Shown: positions 8,062 through 17,292 of the stretch, piece after piece
Numbering within the stretch: position 1 is the stretch's first letter
Layout: every line of letters begins with the position of its first letter
Source of the DNA: Massilia sp. WG5
GTDB taxonomy: Bacteria > Pseudomonadota > Gammaproteobacteria > Burkholderiales > Burkholderiaceae_D
Length of the DNA stretch: 64,000 nt
Direction: 5' to 3'
Assembly (NCBI RefSeq): GCF_001412595.2
Contig: NZ_CP012640.2
Location: 744,001-808,000, forward strand
The notes under the pieces: model-generated
What the model was told of the DNA's origin: nothing
What the model saw: only the letters and a program-made list of their open reading frames with translations
Database searches by the model: none
Translations under genes and position numbers: made by a program

Positions 8062-10478
8062 AACAGGGCCCCCTGCGGACTGGTCAGCCGCCCGAAGCCA
8101 TCCCCCAGGAAGGGCAGGATCGCATCCGCCACCGGCTCCAGCTGTTTGCTCAGGTAGTGCTCGTAGTCGATCGCCGACATCGTCCCGCCCTCGCGCACGT
8201 CGAGCGGTTCGGGGCCGGCGGTGGTCATGACGTAGCGGATCCAGCCGCCGTTGCGGTACTGGGCCGGGCGCCCCTGGCGCAGGTGGAATTCGTCGGCGAT
8301 GCGCGCCGCGCGCACGTGCGGGGGGACGTTGCGTTCGTATTCGTCCAGCCCGCGGCGCAGGCGCTTGCGGTAGACCAGCAGTTCGTCCAGTTCGCCGCGC
8401 AGGGTGCGCGCCACGTAGTCGCGCACATAGTCTTCATAGGGCTGGCGCTGGAAGATGCGCTCGTACAGGCCCTGCTGGAACTGCTGGGCCAGCGGGGTCC
8501 AGTCGGTGCGCACCGTCTCCAGGCCCTTGTAGATCATCTCGTCGCTGCCGTCGCTGGCGGTCGCCAGGCCGGCGTAGCGCTTCTTGCTGCCCTCGTCCGA
8601 GCCGCGCACGGTCGGCATCAGGAAGCGCCGGAAATGCACGTCGTACTCCAGCTCCAGCGCGCTCTCCAGTCCGAGCTCGTCGCGCAGGGTGGCGCGCCAC
8701 CAGCCGTTCACGTGCTCCACCAGCTCGCGGCCGATCCGCCGCGCCTCCTCGTCCGCATGCGCGCGCCCGAGCCAGACGAAGGTCGAGTCGGTGTCGCCGT
8801 AGATCACCTGGTAGCCGCGCTCCTCGATCAGCTCGCGGGTCCGGTGCATGATCTGGTGCCCGCGCATCGTGATCGAGGACGCCAGGCGCGGATCGAAGAA
8901 GCGGCAGGCGGTGGTGCCCAGCACGCCGTAGAACGCGTTCATGATGATCTTCAGGGCCTGCGAAAGCGGCGCGTTCTTCTCGCGCTTGGCCGCTTCCCTG
9001 CCCGCCCATACACGCGTGACGATGCCGGGCAGGCAGTGCCGGGTGCGCGAGAAGCGCCCGCCGCGGAAGCCCGGCACCGTCGCTTCCTCCGGCTCGGCCA
9101 GCCCCGCCACCAGCCCGACCGGGTCGATCAGGAAGGTGCGGATGATGGACGGGTACAGGCTTTTATAGTCGAGCACCAGTACCGAGTCGTACAGGCCGGA
9201 GCGTGAATCCATGACGAAGCCGCCGGGGCTGTCGGCCCCCGGCACGTCGCCGATGTTCGGCGCGACGAAGCCCTGGCGGTGCATCAGCGGGATGTAGGAG
9301 TGCTCGAAAGCCGCCACCGAGCCGCCGCTGCGGTCGGCTGCCAGGCCGGTCACGCTGGCGCGCTCCAGCAGGAAGGACATCAGCCCGGTCTTCTCGAAGA
9401 TGCGGGTGACCAGCTCGCAGTCCTTCAGGTTGTAGCGCGCCAGGGCCGGCTTGTCCTCGTTGAACATGCGGTCGATCGAGGCCATCCGGTTGTAGGGATT
9501 GTCGATCTCCTTGCCCTCGCCCAGCAGGCTTTGCGCCACCGATTCCAGGCTGAAGGACGGAAAGCTCCAGGTGGCCGAGCGCAGCGCCTCGATGCCGTCG
9601 ATGACCAGGCGGCCGGCGATCCCGGCGAAATAATGCTCCTGCCCGCCCTGACGATCACCCCCATTACGTTCGCGCCATTCCATCGGGCTGCCGTCGCGTC
9701 CCAGGCGCAGCGGGCGATGCAGGGCCTCGGCGTGCTTCTGCAGGACCCGCAGGTCGAACTGGACCAGGCTCCAGCCGATCACCGCGTCCGGATCGTGGAT
9801 GCGGAACCACTCCTCCATCCTGTCCAGCAGCGCCAGCCGGGTGTCGCAGATCTCGTAGGCGAAGTCGAGCCCGCTGGCGTCGCCGTTCGGCGGGCCCAGC
9901 ATGTAGACCTGGCGCTGGCCGCAGCCTTCCAGCGCGATCGAACGCAGCTCGCCCTGCATGGTCGTCTCGATGTCGAGCGAGACGGTGCGGATCGGGGGCC
10001 GGTAGTCGCCGTCGGGTTTCAGCTGGCCGTCGGGCAGCAGCCGCGGGTCGCCTTCGGCCGGTGTCCCGGCAAACAGGACCGGCGCGCTGATGAAGCGCTC
10101 CATCAGGTAGCGCTCGGGCGGCCGCACGTCGGCCTCGTAGACGTCGACGCCATGCTGGCGCAGTCGCTTTTCCAGCCCAAGCAGCTTGCGGTAGTGGCGG
10201 CAGTACAGGCCGAGCACCGGGCGGTGGTGGAAGTCGGTCAGCGCGAGTTCGCGCAATTCGCAGCCCCGTTCCCCGCGCAGGACGAATTCGGCCTGCTCGC
10301 GCTGCTCGCGCGGGATGAAGGCGACCGCGTGCTGGCCCGGCACGCGCACCCGCCGCGGCCCCTCTTCCGTCGCCAGCCAGAACTCCAGCTCGACGCCGGC
10401 GTCGAGGTCGCGCCAGTGCCGCGTCAGCAGGAAGCCGCGCGGATGCTTGCCCTGACTGGAATCGTTCGCCTCGTCCAT
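8058..10478 (-). CDS. polB: DNA polymerase II (family B)
   Basis: Translesion/repair DNA polymerase with 3'-5' proofreading, usually SOS-induced in proteobacteria. The 806-residue protein shows the ExoI motif SLDIETT (about 167), polymerase motif A DYKSLYPSIIR (about 436), motif B KIIMNAFYGVLG and motif C YGDTDSTF (about 560), all intact. A longer frame begins at 10517, but that start would overlap the upstream gene. The ATG at 10478 leaves ten bases after the upstream stop and is preferred. No LexA box could be placed, because the promoter would lie upstream of the co-directional DUF455 gene. Confidence 0.93.
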   Translation of the reverse strand: MDEANDSSQGKHPRGFLLTRHWRDLDAGVELEFWLATEEGPRRVRVPGQHAVAFIPREQREQAEFVLRGERGCELRELALTDFHHRPVLGLYCRHYRKLLGLEKRLRQHGVDVYEADVRPPERYLMERFISAPVLFAGTPAEGDPRLLPDGQLKPDGDYRPPIRTVSLDIETTMQGELRSIALEGCGQRQVYMLGPPNGDASGLDFAYEICDTRLALLDRMEEWFRIHDPDAVIGWSLVQFDLRVLQKHAEALHRPLRLGRDGSPMEWRERNGGDRQGGQEHYFAGIAGRLVIDGIEALRSATWSFPSFSLESVAQSLLGEGKEIDNPYNRMASIDRMFNEDKPALARYNLKDCELVTRIFEKTGLMSFLLERASVTGLAADRSGGSVAAFEHSYIPLMHRQGFVAPNIGDVPGADSPGGFVMDSRSGLYDSVLVLDYKSLYPSIIRTFLIDPVGLVAGLAEPEEATVPGFRGGRFSRTRHCLPGIVTRVWAGREAAKREKNAPLSQALKIIMNAFYGVLGTTACRFFDPRLASSITMRGHQIMHRTRELIEERGYQVIYGDTDSTFVWLGRAHADEEARRIGRELVEHVNGWWRATLRDELGLESALELEYDVHFRRFLMPTVRGSDEGSKKRYAGLATASDGSDEMIYKGLETVRTDWTPLAQQFQQGLYERIFQRQPYEDYVRDYVARTLRGELDELLVYRKRLRRGLDEYERNVPPHVRAARIADEFHLRQGRPAQYRNGGWIRYVMTTAGPEPLDVREGGTMSAIDYEHYLSKQLEPVADAILPFLGDGFGRLTSPQGALF

Positions 10479-10488
10479 GCGCACATTC

Positions 10489-11313
10489 TCAGGCGTCGAA
10501 GGAAACGCTGTCGCCACGGTAGCGCGCCAGTTCCGCTTCCGTGAAGCCGGCGCGGCGGCGCGCCTCCAGGTTGAACGGCCCCTTCAGCAGCGGCGCCTTG
10601 TATTCGACTGCCAGCGCCTCGTAGGTGCCGACCGGGTCCAGGCCGCGCGCGGCGCACAGCTGCAGATACCAGCGGTTGCCGATCTCGACGTGGCCGACCT
10701 CGTCGCGCAGGATGATGTCCAGGATCTCGGCGGCGGCCAGGTCGCCGGCCTGGGCCAGCTTGGCGCGCAGCGGCGGGATCGCGTCCAGTCCGCGCGCCTC
10801 CAGCGTGCGCGGCACCAGGGCCATGCGCGCCAGGATGTCGCCGCTGGTCTTCGCGACCATCTCCCACAGGCTGTCGTGGCCGGGGAAGTCGCCGTAGCCA
10901 TGGCCGAGCGTGGCCAGGTGGGCGTCCAGCAGCGAGAAGTGATAAGCCTCTTCCCTGGCTACCCGCAGCCAGTCGGCGTAGTACGCCGGCGGCATGCCGG
11001 GGAAGCGCCAGAGCGCGTCCAGGGCCAGGTTGATGGCGTTGAACTCGATGTGGGCCAGGGCGTGGACCAGCATGGCGCGGCCCTCGGGCGTGACCATCGA
11101 ACGGCGCCCGACCAGGCGCGGCGGCACCAGCTCGGGTTTGTCCGGACGGCCGGGAATGCTTCCCGCCGGGTCGAGGGCGGCGGCGGGATCGACGGCCAGG
11201 CTGCCTTCGGCGTGGGCGTGCGCCAGGGCCGCCACGCCCGCGCATTTGCGGCGCGGGTCCGTTTCAAGCAGGGAGATCAGTGCGCCTGCGCGCAGCTCGG
11301 GCGGTGCGGACAT
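10489..11313 (-). CDS. DUF455 ferritin-like domain protein
   Basis: A 274-residue soluble protein of the DUF455 ferritin-like family, whose biochemical role is not established. A four-helix di-iron site is suggested by HALAHIEFNAINLALD, REEAYHFSLL and RDEVGHVEIGNRWY, which carry the expected E...E/H and E...H pairs. The ATG at 11313 is preferred over a TTG at 11328. It ends ten bases before the polB start and may be cotranscribed with it. Whether it stores iron or acts as an oxygenase is unknown. Confidence 0.85.
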   Translation of the reverse strand: MSAPPELRAGALISLLETDPRRKCAGVAALAHAHAEGSLAVDPAAALDPAGSIPGRPDKPELVPPRLVGRRSMVTPEGRAMLVHALAHIEFNAINLALDALWRFPGMPPAYYADWLRVAREEAYHFSLLDAHLATLGHGYGDFPGHDSLWEMVAKTSGDILARMALVPRTLEARGLDAIPPLRAKLAQAGDLAAAEILDIILRDEVGHVEIGNRWYLQLCAARGLDPVGTYEALAVEYKAPLLKGPFNLEARRRAGFTEAELARYRGDSVSFDA

Positions 11314-11368
11314 CGTGGAGAGGTGCAAAAGACGCAGTGTACCAAATCCGCGGCCGGCGCCGCCATGC

Positions 11369-11755
11369 TCAGTCCCGGCCGCCCGCGACCTGTTTTCCCT
11401 GCAGCGCGGGCTCGTCGCTGGCCTGCTCGTCCTTCAGCTCCTTGCCGAGGAAGTAGTTGAGCGCGGTCCGGATCACCGCGATGGCCGCCAGCTTGCCGAT
11501 CCGCTCCCAGGTCGGCGCCACCGAGGTCGACAGGATGTCGGCCGCCAGCTGCAGTTCCAGCGCCAGGGTCAGGTAGCGTGCGAAAGCCAGCCGGATCGGC
11601 ACGAAGCTGCTGCCGCGCCCGGCCAGCAGGTGCCGGACCAGGGAGACGACGACAATCAGCACCCCCGCCGCGATCACGAGCGCGCCCAGCGCCTCCACCA
11701 GCAGGCGCAGCCACTCGACAGCGTTGCGTACCTGCCCTTCGACCAGTTCGAACAT
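11369..11755 (-). CDS. DUF1622 small membrane protein
   Basis: A 128-residue integral membrane protein matching the DUF1622 family, which has no assigned function. Two or three hydrophobic segments are visible (ALGALVIAAGVLIVVVSLV near 22-42, and LTLALELQLAADILS in the middle). A conserved-looking arginine-rich stretch, RLAFARYLTLALE, lies between them. A good ribosome site (GAGGGAAG) precedes the start. It is the last gene of the oxidase cluster, 13 bases after the cytochrome c gene, so a role in the respiratory membrane is possible but unproven. Confidence 0.8.
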   Translation of the reverse strand: MFELVEGQVRNAVEWLRLLVEALGALVIAAGVLIVVVSLVRHLLAGRGSSFVPIRLAFARYLTLALELQLAADILSTSVAPTWERIGKLAAIAVIRTALNYFLGKELKDEQASDEPALQGKQVAGGRD

Positions 11756-11768
11756 CGCTTCCCTCGCC

Positions 11769-12131
11769 TTACTGGTTGTACAGATAGGCCGCCATGTCGC
11801 GCGCCTCGGCTTCGCTCACGCCCAGCTCGGGCATCGCTGTGTTCGGGCTGTAGGCGCGCGGATGGACGATCCACTTGATCAGGTTGCCGGCGCTGTTCGG
11901 CAGCACGCCGCCGACGTAGCCGCGGTCGCGGATCTCGGTCAGCGAGGGCCCGACCTTGCTGTCGGCATGGGCGATACCCTTGATCTCGTGGCAGGCCGCG
12001 CAGCCGTAGCGCGCCATGAGCTGCTGGCCGGTGCGCGGATTGCCGCCGGTGAGCGGATCGTAAGCGGGCGGCTGCTTCGAACAGCCGGCCAGCGCGGCCA
12101 GCAGGAACAGGAAGCCTGCATGTCTCATCAT
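11769..12131 (-). CDS. lipoprotein c-type cytochrome
   Basis: A 120-residue class I cytochrome c. The signal peptide ends in the lipobox LAGC (about 14-17), so the mature protein should be a membrane-anchored periplasmic lipoprotein. Heme attaches at CAACH, and the distal methionine is in NTAMPELGVSE. The first ATG overlaps the stop of ctaG as ATGA, fixing the start. It probably donates electrons to, or is a subunit of, the adjacent oxidase. Confidence 0.9.
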   Translation of the reverse strand: MMRHAGFLFLLAALAGCSKQPPAYDPLTGGNPRTGQQLMARYGCAACHEIKGIAHADSKVGPSLTEIRDRGYVGGVLPNSAGNLIKWIVHPRAYSPNTAMPELGVSEAEARDMAAYLYNQ

Positions 12132-13033
12132 GGCCGTCTTCCCGCCGCCGAAGCCTGCGGCGTGCGCGCCAGCCAGCGCGCGCACAGCACCAGACCGGCC
12201 GCCACATAGGCCAGGCCGCCGGGGATCCACATGATCAGGCCGCCGAGCTGCTGGTCTTCCAGCGCCGTCAAGCCGAAGGCCTGGGCCTTGCTGCCATAGT
12301 AGGGATACCAGATCGTCTCGGACATCGTGAACATCGCCCCGAGGGCGCCGGTATGCATCATGGTCGTGAACAGGTAGACGACCGCCGCCCCCTTCCCCTG
12401 CGCGCCGCCCTGGCGGCCCAGCACCGCCCACCAGAACAGCAGGGCCGAGAACAGGAAACTCGCATGCTGCAGCGCGTGCACGCTGTTGCTGGCCAGGCCG
12501 GCCTGGAAGGTGGCGGGGACATGCCACATCCATAGCGCGGCGAAATGCAGCAGCCAGGCGTTCAGCGGCCGGGTCAGCGCATCCCAGGCGGCGCTCACGG
12601 CCGCGTTGCGGGTGGCCGAACCGGTGCGCCGGCGCCAGCCCGCGGGCAGGCTCCAGACCCAGATCCCGAGCGGACGCCCCAGCACCAGCATGGGCGCCGC
12701 CACGATCATCAGGAACTCGTGCTGGACCATGTGGGCGGCGAAGGAAAAGCTGCCGGCCGAATCCAGCGGCGAGGCCAGCGCCAGGGCCAGCGCGATCCAT
12801 CCGGCGCCGAACCAGGCGGCCTGGCGCGCCAGCGGGCGGCGCGACTGGCGCGAGCGCGGCCACAGGCGGCGCAGGCCCACCGCATACAGGACCAGGGCCA
12901 GCGCCAGCAGGAACAGCACCCAGGGCTCGGCGCCCCAGGACAGCGCGTCGGCGGCCGTGTACTGGCCCTCGACGTCGTGGGCAAAAGCGCAAGCCGGCGC
13001 CAGGACAAGGCAGAGCGGCGTCAGCTTGCGCAT
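12128..13033 (-). CDS. ctaG: caa3-type oxidase assembly protein, CtaG family
   Basis: A 301-residue polytopic membrane protein of the CtaG/caa3 assembly family, needed in Bacillus for active cytochrome caa3. A cleavable signal (MRKLTPLCLVLAPACAFA) is followed by about seven membrane helices. Conserved histidine-containing segments include HMVQHEFLMIVAAPMLVLG, LWMWHVP, LQHASFL and TTMMHTGALGAM, candidate copper ligands. The start at 13033 lies inside the end of the upstream gene (13-base overlap), and the stop overlaps the cytochrome start. Confidence 0.9.
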   Translation of the reverse strand: MRKLTPLCLVLAPACAFAHDVEGQYTAADALSWGAEPWVLFLLALALVLYAVGLRRLWPRSRQSRRPLARQAAWFGAGWIALALALASPLDSAGSFSFAAHMVQHEFLMIVAAPMLVLGRPLGIWVWSLPAGWRRRTGSATRNAAVSAAWDALTRPLNAWLLHFAALWMWHVPATFQAGLASNSVHALQHASFLFSALLFWWAVLGRQGGAQGKGAAVVYLFTTMMHTGALGAMFTMSETIWYPYYGSKAQAFGLTALEDQQLGGLIMWIPGGLAYVAAGLVLCARWLARTPQASAAGRRP

Positions 13034-13374
13034 GGCGACAGCACCCATTGCGGAAACCACATCGCCAGCACGGCCAGGCAGGACAGCGTCCCGACCATGG
13101 TCGCCACCAGCGCCAGGAAAGGTGCACGGTCGGGCGCGTCGTCGGTTTCTCCGGCCGTCGGCTGCCCGGCGCGGCCGTCTCCATCGCGTGCGGCGCGCCA
13201 GTTGCGCCAGGCGCTCCAGCTCATCCAGGCGCAGGCCAGCAGGAAGCACGCGCTCGCCAGATGCGGCGCCAGCATGCTCTGGCGCGCGCACGAGGGCGTG
13301 ACCAGCGCATATGTCACCGCCAGGTTCGTCAGCGCCAGCGATGGCGCCACCAGCAGGGCCGGCCAGTTTCCCAT
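13021..13374 (-). CDS. small membrane protein of the oxidase operon
   Basis: A 117-residue protein with three hydrophobic segments (ALLVAPSLALTNLAVTYAL, LASACFLLACAWM and LALVATMVGTLSCLAVLAMW) and no recognisable family. The ATG at 13374 is one base after the subunit III stop, which fixes it as an operon member. The position matches small accessory subunits (subunit IV-like) of other caa3/aa3 operons. That role is inference from position and topology only. Confidence 0.8.
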   Translation of the reverse strand: MGNWPALLVAPSLALTNLAVTYALVTPSCARQSMLAPHLASACFLLACAWMSWSAWRNWRAARDGDGRAGQPTAGETDDAPDRAPFLALVATMVGTLSCLAVLAMWFPQWVLSPCAS

Positions 13375-13375
13375 A

Positions 13376-14032
13376 TCAGTATCGCGCTCCGAAATAGACA
13401 ACGGCATAGATCGGCAGCCAGCTCAATACAACGAAGTACCAGTAGGCCGCGTTCTCGCTCACGTCCACATAGCGCTTGCCCTCCATCGGCCCGGTGAAGG
13501 TCAGGGTCGTCAGCACCGCGGAATCGTAGGCGTCGGTGATCAGGTGCGTAGTGTGCAGGCCCATCAGCATCCAGACCACGGAACCGTAGGCGTTGCTGTC
13601 CCAGCGCGTGTTCAGCGTCGTGAATTCCAGCGCGCGCACGCCCAGGAACACGAAGGAGAACACCAGGCAGACCACCAGCCACAGCCTCACTTTCTGCAGG
13701 TCGAGCCGTTCGGCGGCCTGCTTGGCGAAGTGGTTCGGAATCGCGCTGGCCAGCATCACCGCGGTGTTGATATTGCCCCAGATGAGATCCGGCGGGAATG
13801 TCGACATCGGCCAGGTCGCGGCGTGGCTGCGCAGGTAGAAATAGCTCATGATGGTGAGGGCGAACACCGTCCCCTCGATCAGCATCAGGCCCATGGTGCC
13901 CCACCACATCGGGCTGCGGTGGCCGAAGGCGAAGGTCGGCAGGGTCGAGATGTCGAGCACGCGGCCTTCCTCGACCAGGCGGCCGTCCGTATGCGGGTCG
14001 CGCGGCTCCTGGCCGCTGACCTGCGGGCTCAT
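13376..14032 (-). CDS. ctaE: cytochrome c oxidase subunit III
   Basis: Heme-copper oxidase subunit III, 218 residues, a membrane subunit that stabilises subunit I and its proton uptake. Five hydrophobic helices are visible. Family segments include WWGTMGLMLIEGTVFALTIM, YGSVVWMLMGLHTTHLI and WYFVVLSWLPIYAVVYF. It starts as ATGA over the ctaD stop. At about 218 residues it resembles the shorter five-helix subunits of caa3-like enzymes rather than the seven-helix mitochondrial type. Confidence 0.93.
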   Translation of the reverse strand: MSPQVSGQEPRDPHTDGRLVEEGRVLDISTLPTFAFGHRSPMWWGTMGLMLIEGTVFALTIMSYFYLRSHAATWPMSTFPPDLIWGNINTAVMLASAIPNHFAKQAAERLDLQKVRLWLVVCLVFSFVFLGVRALEFTTLNTRWDSNAYGSVVWMLMGLHTTHLITDAYDSAVLTTLTFTGPMEGKRYVDVSENAAYWYFVVLSWLPIYAVVYFGARY

Positions 14033-15984
14033 GGCAACAGCTCCGAATCGACGCGCTCGCCGACGATGTCGCGCTTCGGCCAGAACCAGGCCGTCGTCGC
14101 GATCGCCACGGGAACTGCCGCCCACACCACGGCCCAGGGCGTGAAGATCGAACCGACGAACAGGATGGTGGTCGCCACCGCCGCCAGGAAGGGCCAGTAG
14201 GTGGAACTCGGCAGCCACAGGCGGTGATCGACCCTGGCGTCGGCCACGGAGGTGACCAGGACTTCGCGGTAATCGTTCGCCAGGCCGGTCACGTGCAGCG
14301 GCTCGCGCGGCGCCTGCCACAGCGGGTAGCGGCCATGCACGACCGGCACCAGCTTGAAGTTCGCCATCGGCGGCGGCGAGGGCACGCTCCATTCCAGCGT
14401 GCCGGCGCCCCAGGGGTCGCTCGGCGCAAGCGCCCCGTAGCGGCGGCTGTGCAGCACGTTGATGATGAACAGCAGCACACTGAGTGCGATGACGGCGCCG
14501 CCCGCGGTCGCCAGCAGATTCAGCTGGCCCCATCCCATCTCCTCGGGATAGGTGTAGACCCGGCGCGGCATCCCCTGCAGTCCGAGCACGTGCATCGGGA
14601 AGAAGGCGACGTTGAAGCCGATGAAGAACAGCCAGAAGTTCCAGCGGCCCAGGCGCTCGCTCAGCATGCGGCCGGTGAACTTCGGGAACCAGTAATAGAA
14701 GGCGCCGAACAGCGGAAACACGGCGCCGCCCAGCAGCACGTAATGCAGGTGGGCGACCACGAAGTAGGTATCGTGCAGCTGGTAGTCGAGCGAGACCGAG
14801 GCCAGCATCAGGCCGGTCAGGCCGCCCAGCAGCAGGATCGCGAAGAAGGCCAGCACGAACAGCAGCGGCGTCTTGAAGTTGATGCGCCCCAGCCAGAGCG
14901 TCGCGATCCAGCAGAAGATCTGGACCGAGGTCGGGATCGCGATCATCAGGCTGGCCGCGGTAAAGAAGGTCTTGCCCAGCTCAGGCAGGTTGGTCGCGAA
15001 CATATGGTGGACCCACAGGCCGAAGGCGAGGAAGGCGGTGCCGATCAGGGCCAGCACCATCGCCGGGTAGCCGACCACCGGCCGGCGCGAGAAGGTGGCG
15101 ATGATGCTGGAGATGAAGCCGAGCGGCGGAATGAAGATCAGGTAGACCTCGGGGTGGCCGAAGAACCAGAACAGGTGCTGCCACAGCAGCGCGTCGCCGC
15201 CCTTGTCCGGATTGTAGAAATGGGTGCCGACCAGGCGGTCCGTGATCAGGGCGGTACTGGACAGCATCACGGCTGGCATCGCGAACAGGATCATGAAGGA
15301 CGTTACCAGCACGGTCCAGACGAACAGCGGCATGCGGTTGAGCGTCATGCCCGGGGCGCGCATCTTGAGGATGGTGGTGATCAGGACGATCGCCTCCATC
15401 AGGCCCGACAGCTCGGTGAAGGTGATCATCTGGGCCCAGAAATCGACACGCTTGCCGGGCGAGTACTGCGGGCCGGACAGCGGCACGTAGGCGAACCAGC
15501 CGGCATCCGGCCCGATGTCGAGGAAGAAGGCGACGTACAGCATGATCCCGCCCATCGTGAAGATCCACCAGGCGAAGGCGTTCATGCGCGGGAAGGCCAG
15601 GCTGCGCGCGCCGATCATCAGCGGCACCAGGTAGCTCGCGACCGCCTGCATCACCGGCACCGCGAACAGGAACATCATGGTCGAGCCGTGCATCGTGAAG
15701 ACCTGGTTGTACAGGTCGGCGCCGAGCAGCTTGCCGTCCGGCCGGGCCAACTGCAGGCGGATCGCCAGCGCCAGCAGGCCGCCGAGCAGGAAGAAGATGA
15801 AGGTGGTGACCATGAAGCGCCTGGCGATGGTCTTGTGGTTGATCGCCGAGAACCAGCCGATGATGCCGGGCGGATCGCTCCAGGTCTGTTCGAGGGCCTG
15901 CGCGGCGCCCGGCGGCAGGCCGGGGCCCGCAGGGTCGGGCCAGGTCCCCAGGGCCGGCCGGTCGGTATCGCCGCGGAGGGTCAT
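14029..15984 (-). CDS. ctaD: cytochrome c oxidase subunit I with C-terminal extension
   Basis: Catalytic subunit carrying the low-spin heme and the heme/CuB centre. Ligand motifs are intact: TMHGSTMMF (low-spin heme), FGHPEVYLIF (CuB and cross-linked tyrosine), WVHHMFAT (CuB pair) and VAHLHYVL (both hemes). At 651 residues it is about 100 longer than a standard aa3 subunit I. The extra C-terminus holds a soluble stretch (about 530-585) and two more helices (TYWPFLAAVATTILFVGSIF, WAVVWAAVPVAIATTAWFW), as in caa3-like enzymes with a fused tail. Overlaps ctaC by ATGA. Confidence 0.95.
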   Translation of the reverse strand: MTLRGDTDRPALGTWPDPAGPGLPPGAAQALEQTWSDPPGIIGWFSAINHKTIARRFMVTTFIFFLLGGLLALAIRLQLARPDGKLLGADLYNQVFTMHGSTMMFLFAVPVMQAVASYLVPLMIGARSLAFPRMNAFAWWIFTMGGIMLYVAFFLDIGPDAGWFAYVPLSGPQYSPGKRVDFWAQMITFTELSGLMEAIVLITTILKMRAPGMTLNRMPLFVWTVLVTSFMILFAMPAVMLSSTALITDRLVGTHFYNPDKGGDALLWQHLFWFFGHPEVYLIFIPPLGFISSIIATFSRRPVVGYPAMVLALIGTAFLAFGLWVHHMFATNLPELGKTFFTAASLMIAIPTSVQIFCWIATLWLGRINFKTPLLFVLAFFAILLLGGLTGLMLASVSLDYQLHDTYFVVAHLHYVLLGGAVFPLFGAFYYWFPKFTGRMLSERLGRWNFWLFFIGFNVAFFPMHVLGLQGMPRRVYTYPEEMGWGQLNLLATAGGAVIALSVLLFIINVLHSRRYGALAPSDPWGAGTLEWSVPSPPPMANFKLVPVVHGRYPLWQAPREPLHVTGLANDYREVLVTSVADARVDHRLWLPSSTYWPFLAAVATTILFVGSIFTPWAVVWAAVPVAIATTAWFWPKRDIVGERVDSELLP

Positions 15985-16967
15985 TTCAGGGTCTCCAGGT
16001 AAGCCAGCAGGGCTTGCAGGTCGTCGGGGGGCAGCTTATTGGCCGGCATGTTCACGCCCGGCTTGAGCGATTGCGGATCGGCGATCCAGCCGCCCAGGTG
16101 CCCGCGGTTGTTCGGGAACATGCCGGCGGCGATGGTGCGGCGGCTCGCCAGGTGGCTCAGGTCGGGGCCGAGGCGCGCGTTGGCGGCGGTGCCGGCGATC
16201 GTGTGGCACCTCGCGCAGGACCTCGAGAGGAAGACCTCGCGGCCGCGCTGTGCGAGCGCGTCGGCGGGCGCCGCGGCCGGCTGGCGCTGGCCGGCGGCCC
16301 AGGCCTCGTAGCGCTCGTTCGGCTCGGCCTCCACCAGCAGCGCCATCATCGCGTGCTCCAGGCCGCAGAACTCGGCGCACTGGCCGCGGTAGCTGCCGGC
16401 ACGATCGGCGCGCAGGCGCAGGGTCGCGGTGCGGCCCGGGATCAGGTCCTTCTTGCCCTGCAGGTTAGGAATCCACAGGCTGTGGATCACGTCCTCGCTG
16501 CGCAGGGTCACCACCACCGGCCGCCCGACCGGGATGTGCAGCTCGTTCGCGGTGGAGAACTCGCGGGCAGGGTCGGGGTCGCGGTAGCGCGCCTCCCACC
16601 ACCACATGTGGCCGACCAGTTCGATGTTGACGGCGTCCCGCAGCGGCATGCGCGCCAGCGCGCGGCTGGTCAGCACGTCGCCGACCAGCAGCGCCACCAG
16701 GCCGACGGTCGCCGCGGCGGTCGCCCATTTGATGGTGCGCCAGGTGCGCCGTTCGGGCTGGGTCAGCGACCTCAGGTCCGGCGCCGTGCCCGCCTCCGCA
16801 CGCGGCGCGCGCCACAGCGCGAACAGGCAGGCGCCCAGCACCAGCACGAACACCAGCGTGCACAGGCCCAGGGTCAGGTTCCACAGACTGCCGATGTGGT
16901 CGGCCTGGACGCCCGCCGTATGCAGCGCGTCCTGCAGGGGTTGGGGATCGAAGAAGGCCGCGCTCAT
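15981..16967 (-). CDS. ctaC: cytochrome c oxidase subunit II fused to cytochrome c
   Basis: Subunit II with the CuA electron-entry site and a covalently fused cytochrome c domain, the hallmark of caa3 oxidases. The 328-residue protein has two N-terminal helices, then the cupredoxin domain with CuA ligands in GQCAEFCGLEHAMM. After a Pro/Ala-rich linker comes a cytochrome c domain with CARCH and the ligand region GVNMPANKLP. The ATG at 16967 opens the first helix. First intact gene of the oxidase operon; no cleavable signal is obvious. Confidence 0.94.
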   Translation of the reverse strand: MSAAFFDPQPLQDALHTAGVQADHIGSLWNLTLGLCTLVFVLVLGACLFALWRAPRAEAGTAPDLRSLTQPERRTWRTIKWATAAATVGLVALLVGDVLTSRALARMPLRDAVNIELVGHMWWWEARYRDPDPAREFSTANELHIPVGRPVVVTLRSEDVIHSLWIPNLQGKKDLIPGRTATLRLRADRAGSYRGQCAEFCGLEHAMMALLVEAEPNERYEAWAAGQRQPAAAPADALAQRGREVFLSRSCARCHTIAGTAANARLGPDLSHLASRRTIAAGMFPNNRGHLGGWIADPQSLKPGVNMPANKLPPDDLQALLAYLETLK

Positions 16968-17091
16968 CTGCACTGCTCCGCCGCAGGGATGGCTTTCCGG
17001 ACCGGCTCGGCCGCCTGCAGCGTGTCGCTGCGCCTGGGCGCGACCGAACCAATCGATTGCGCGCTCATCGACCGCATGCGCGCCACCAGCA

Positions 17092-17292
17092 TCAGCGCCG
17101 GCCCCATATTGCCGCGGCCCGCCGCGTGGCGGCCGTCGTCCTGATGTTGTCCAGCGGGCTGAAACGGGCTTTCGCATGATCCCGGGCCGCCATCGGCCAT
17201 TCCCCGTCCTTGCTCGGCTTGGCCTGCGCCTGCTTTCCTCCTGTGATGTCAGCCGCCAGCACGGCGTGCATCAACAGACGCCGAATCCGCAT
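17092..17292 (-). pseudogene. N-terminal remnant of a PQQ-dependent dehydrogenase
   Basis: A 66-codon frame with a strong ribosome site (GGGGAGGG) just before ATG 17292. After an N-terminal leader it reads DGEWPMAARDHAKARFSPLD and then NIRTT. This resembles the first blade of quinoprotein alcohol/methanol dehydrogenases (typical DGxWxMxAxxYxxTRFSxL). The frame then stops and the remaining several hundred residues are absent. I read it as a dehydrogenase reduced by deletion to its promoter-proximal end, heading the oxidase operon. It could instead be a short leader peptide. Confidence 0.45.
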
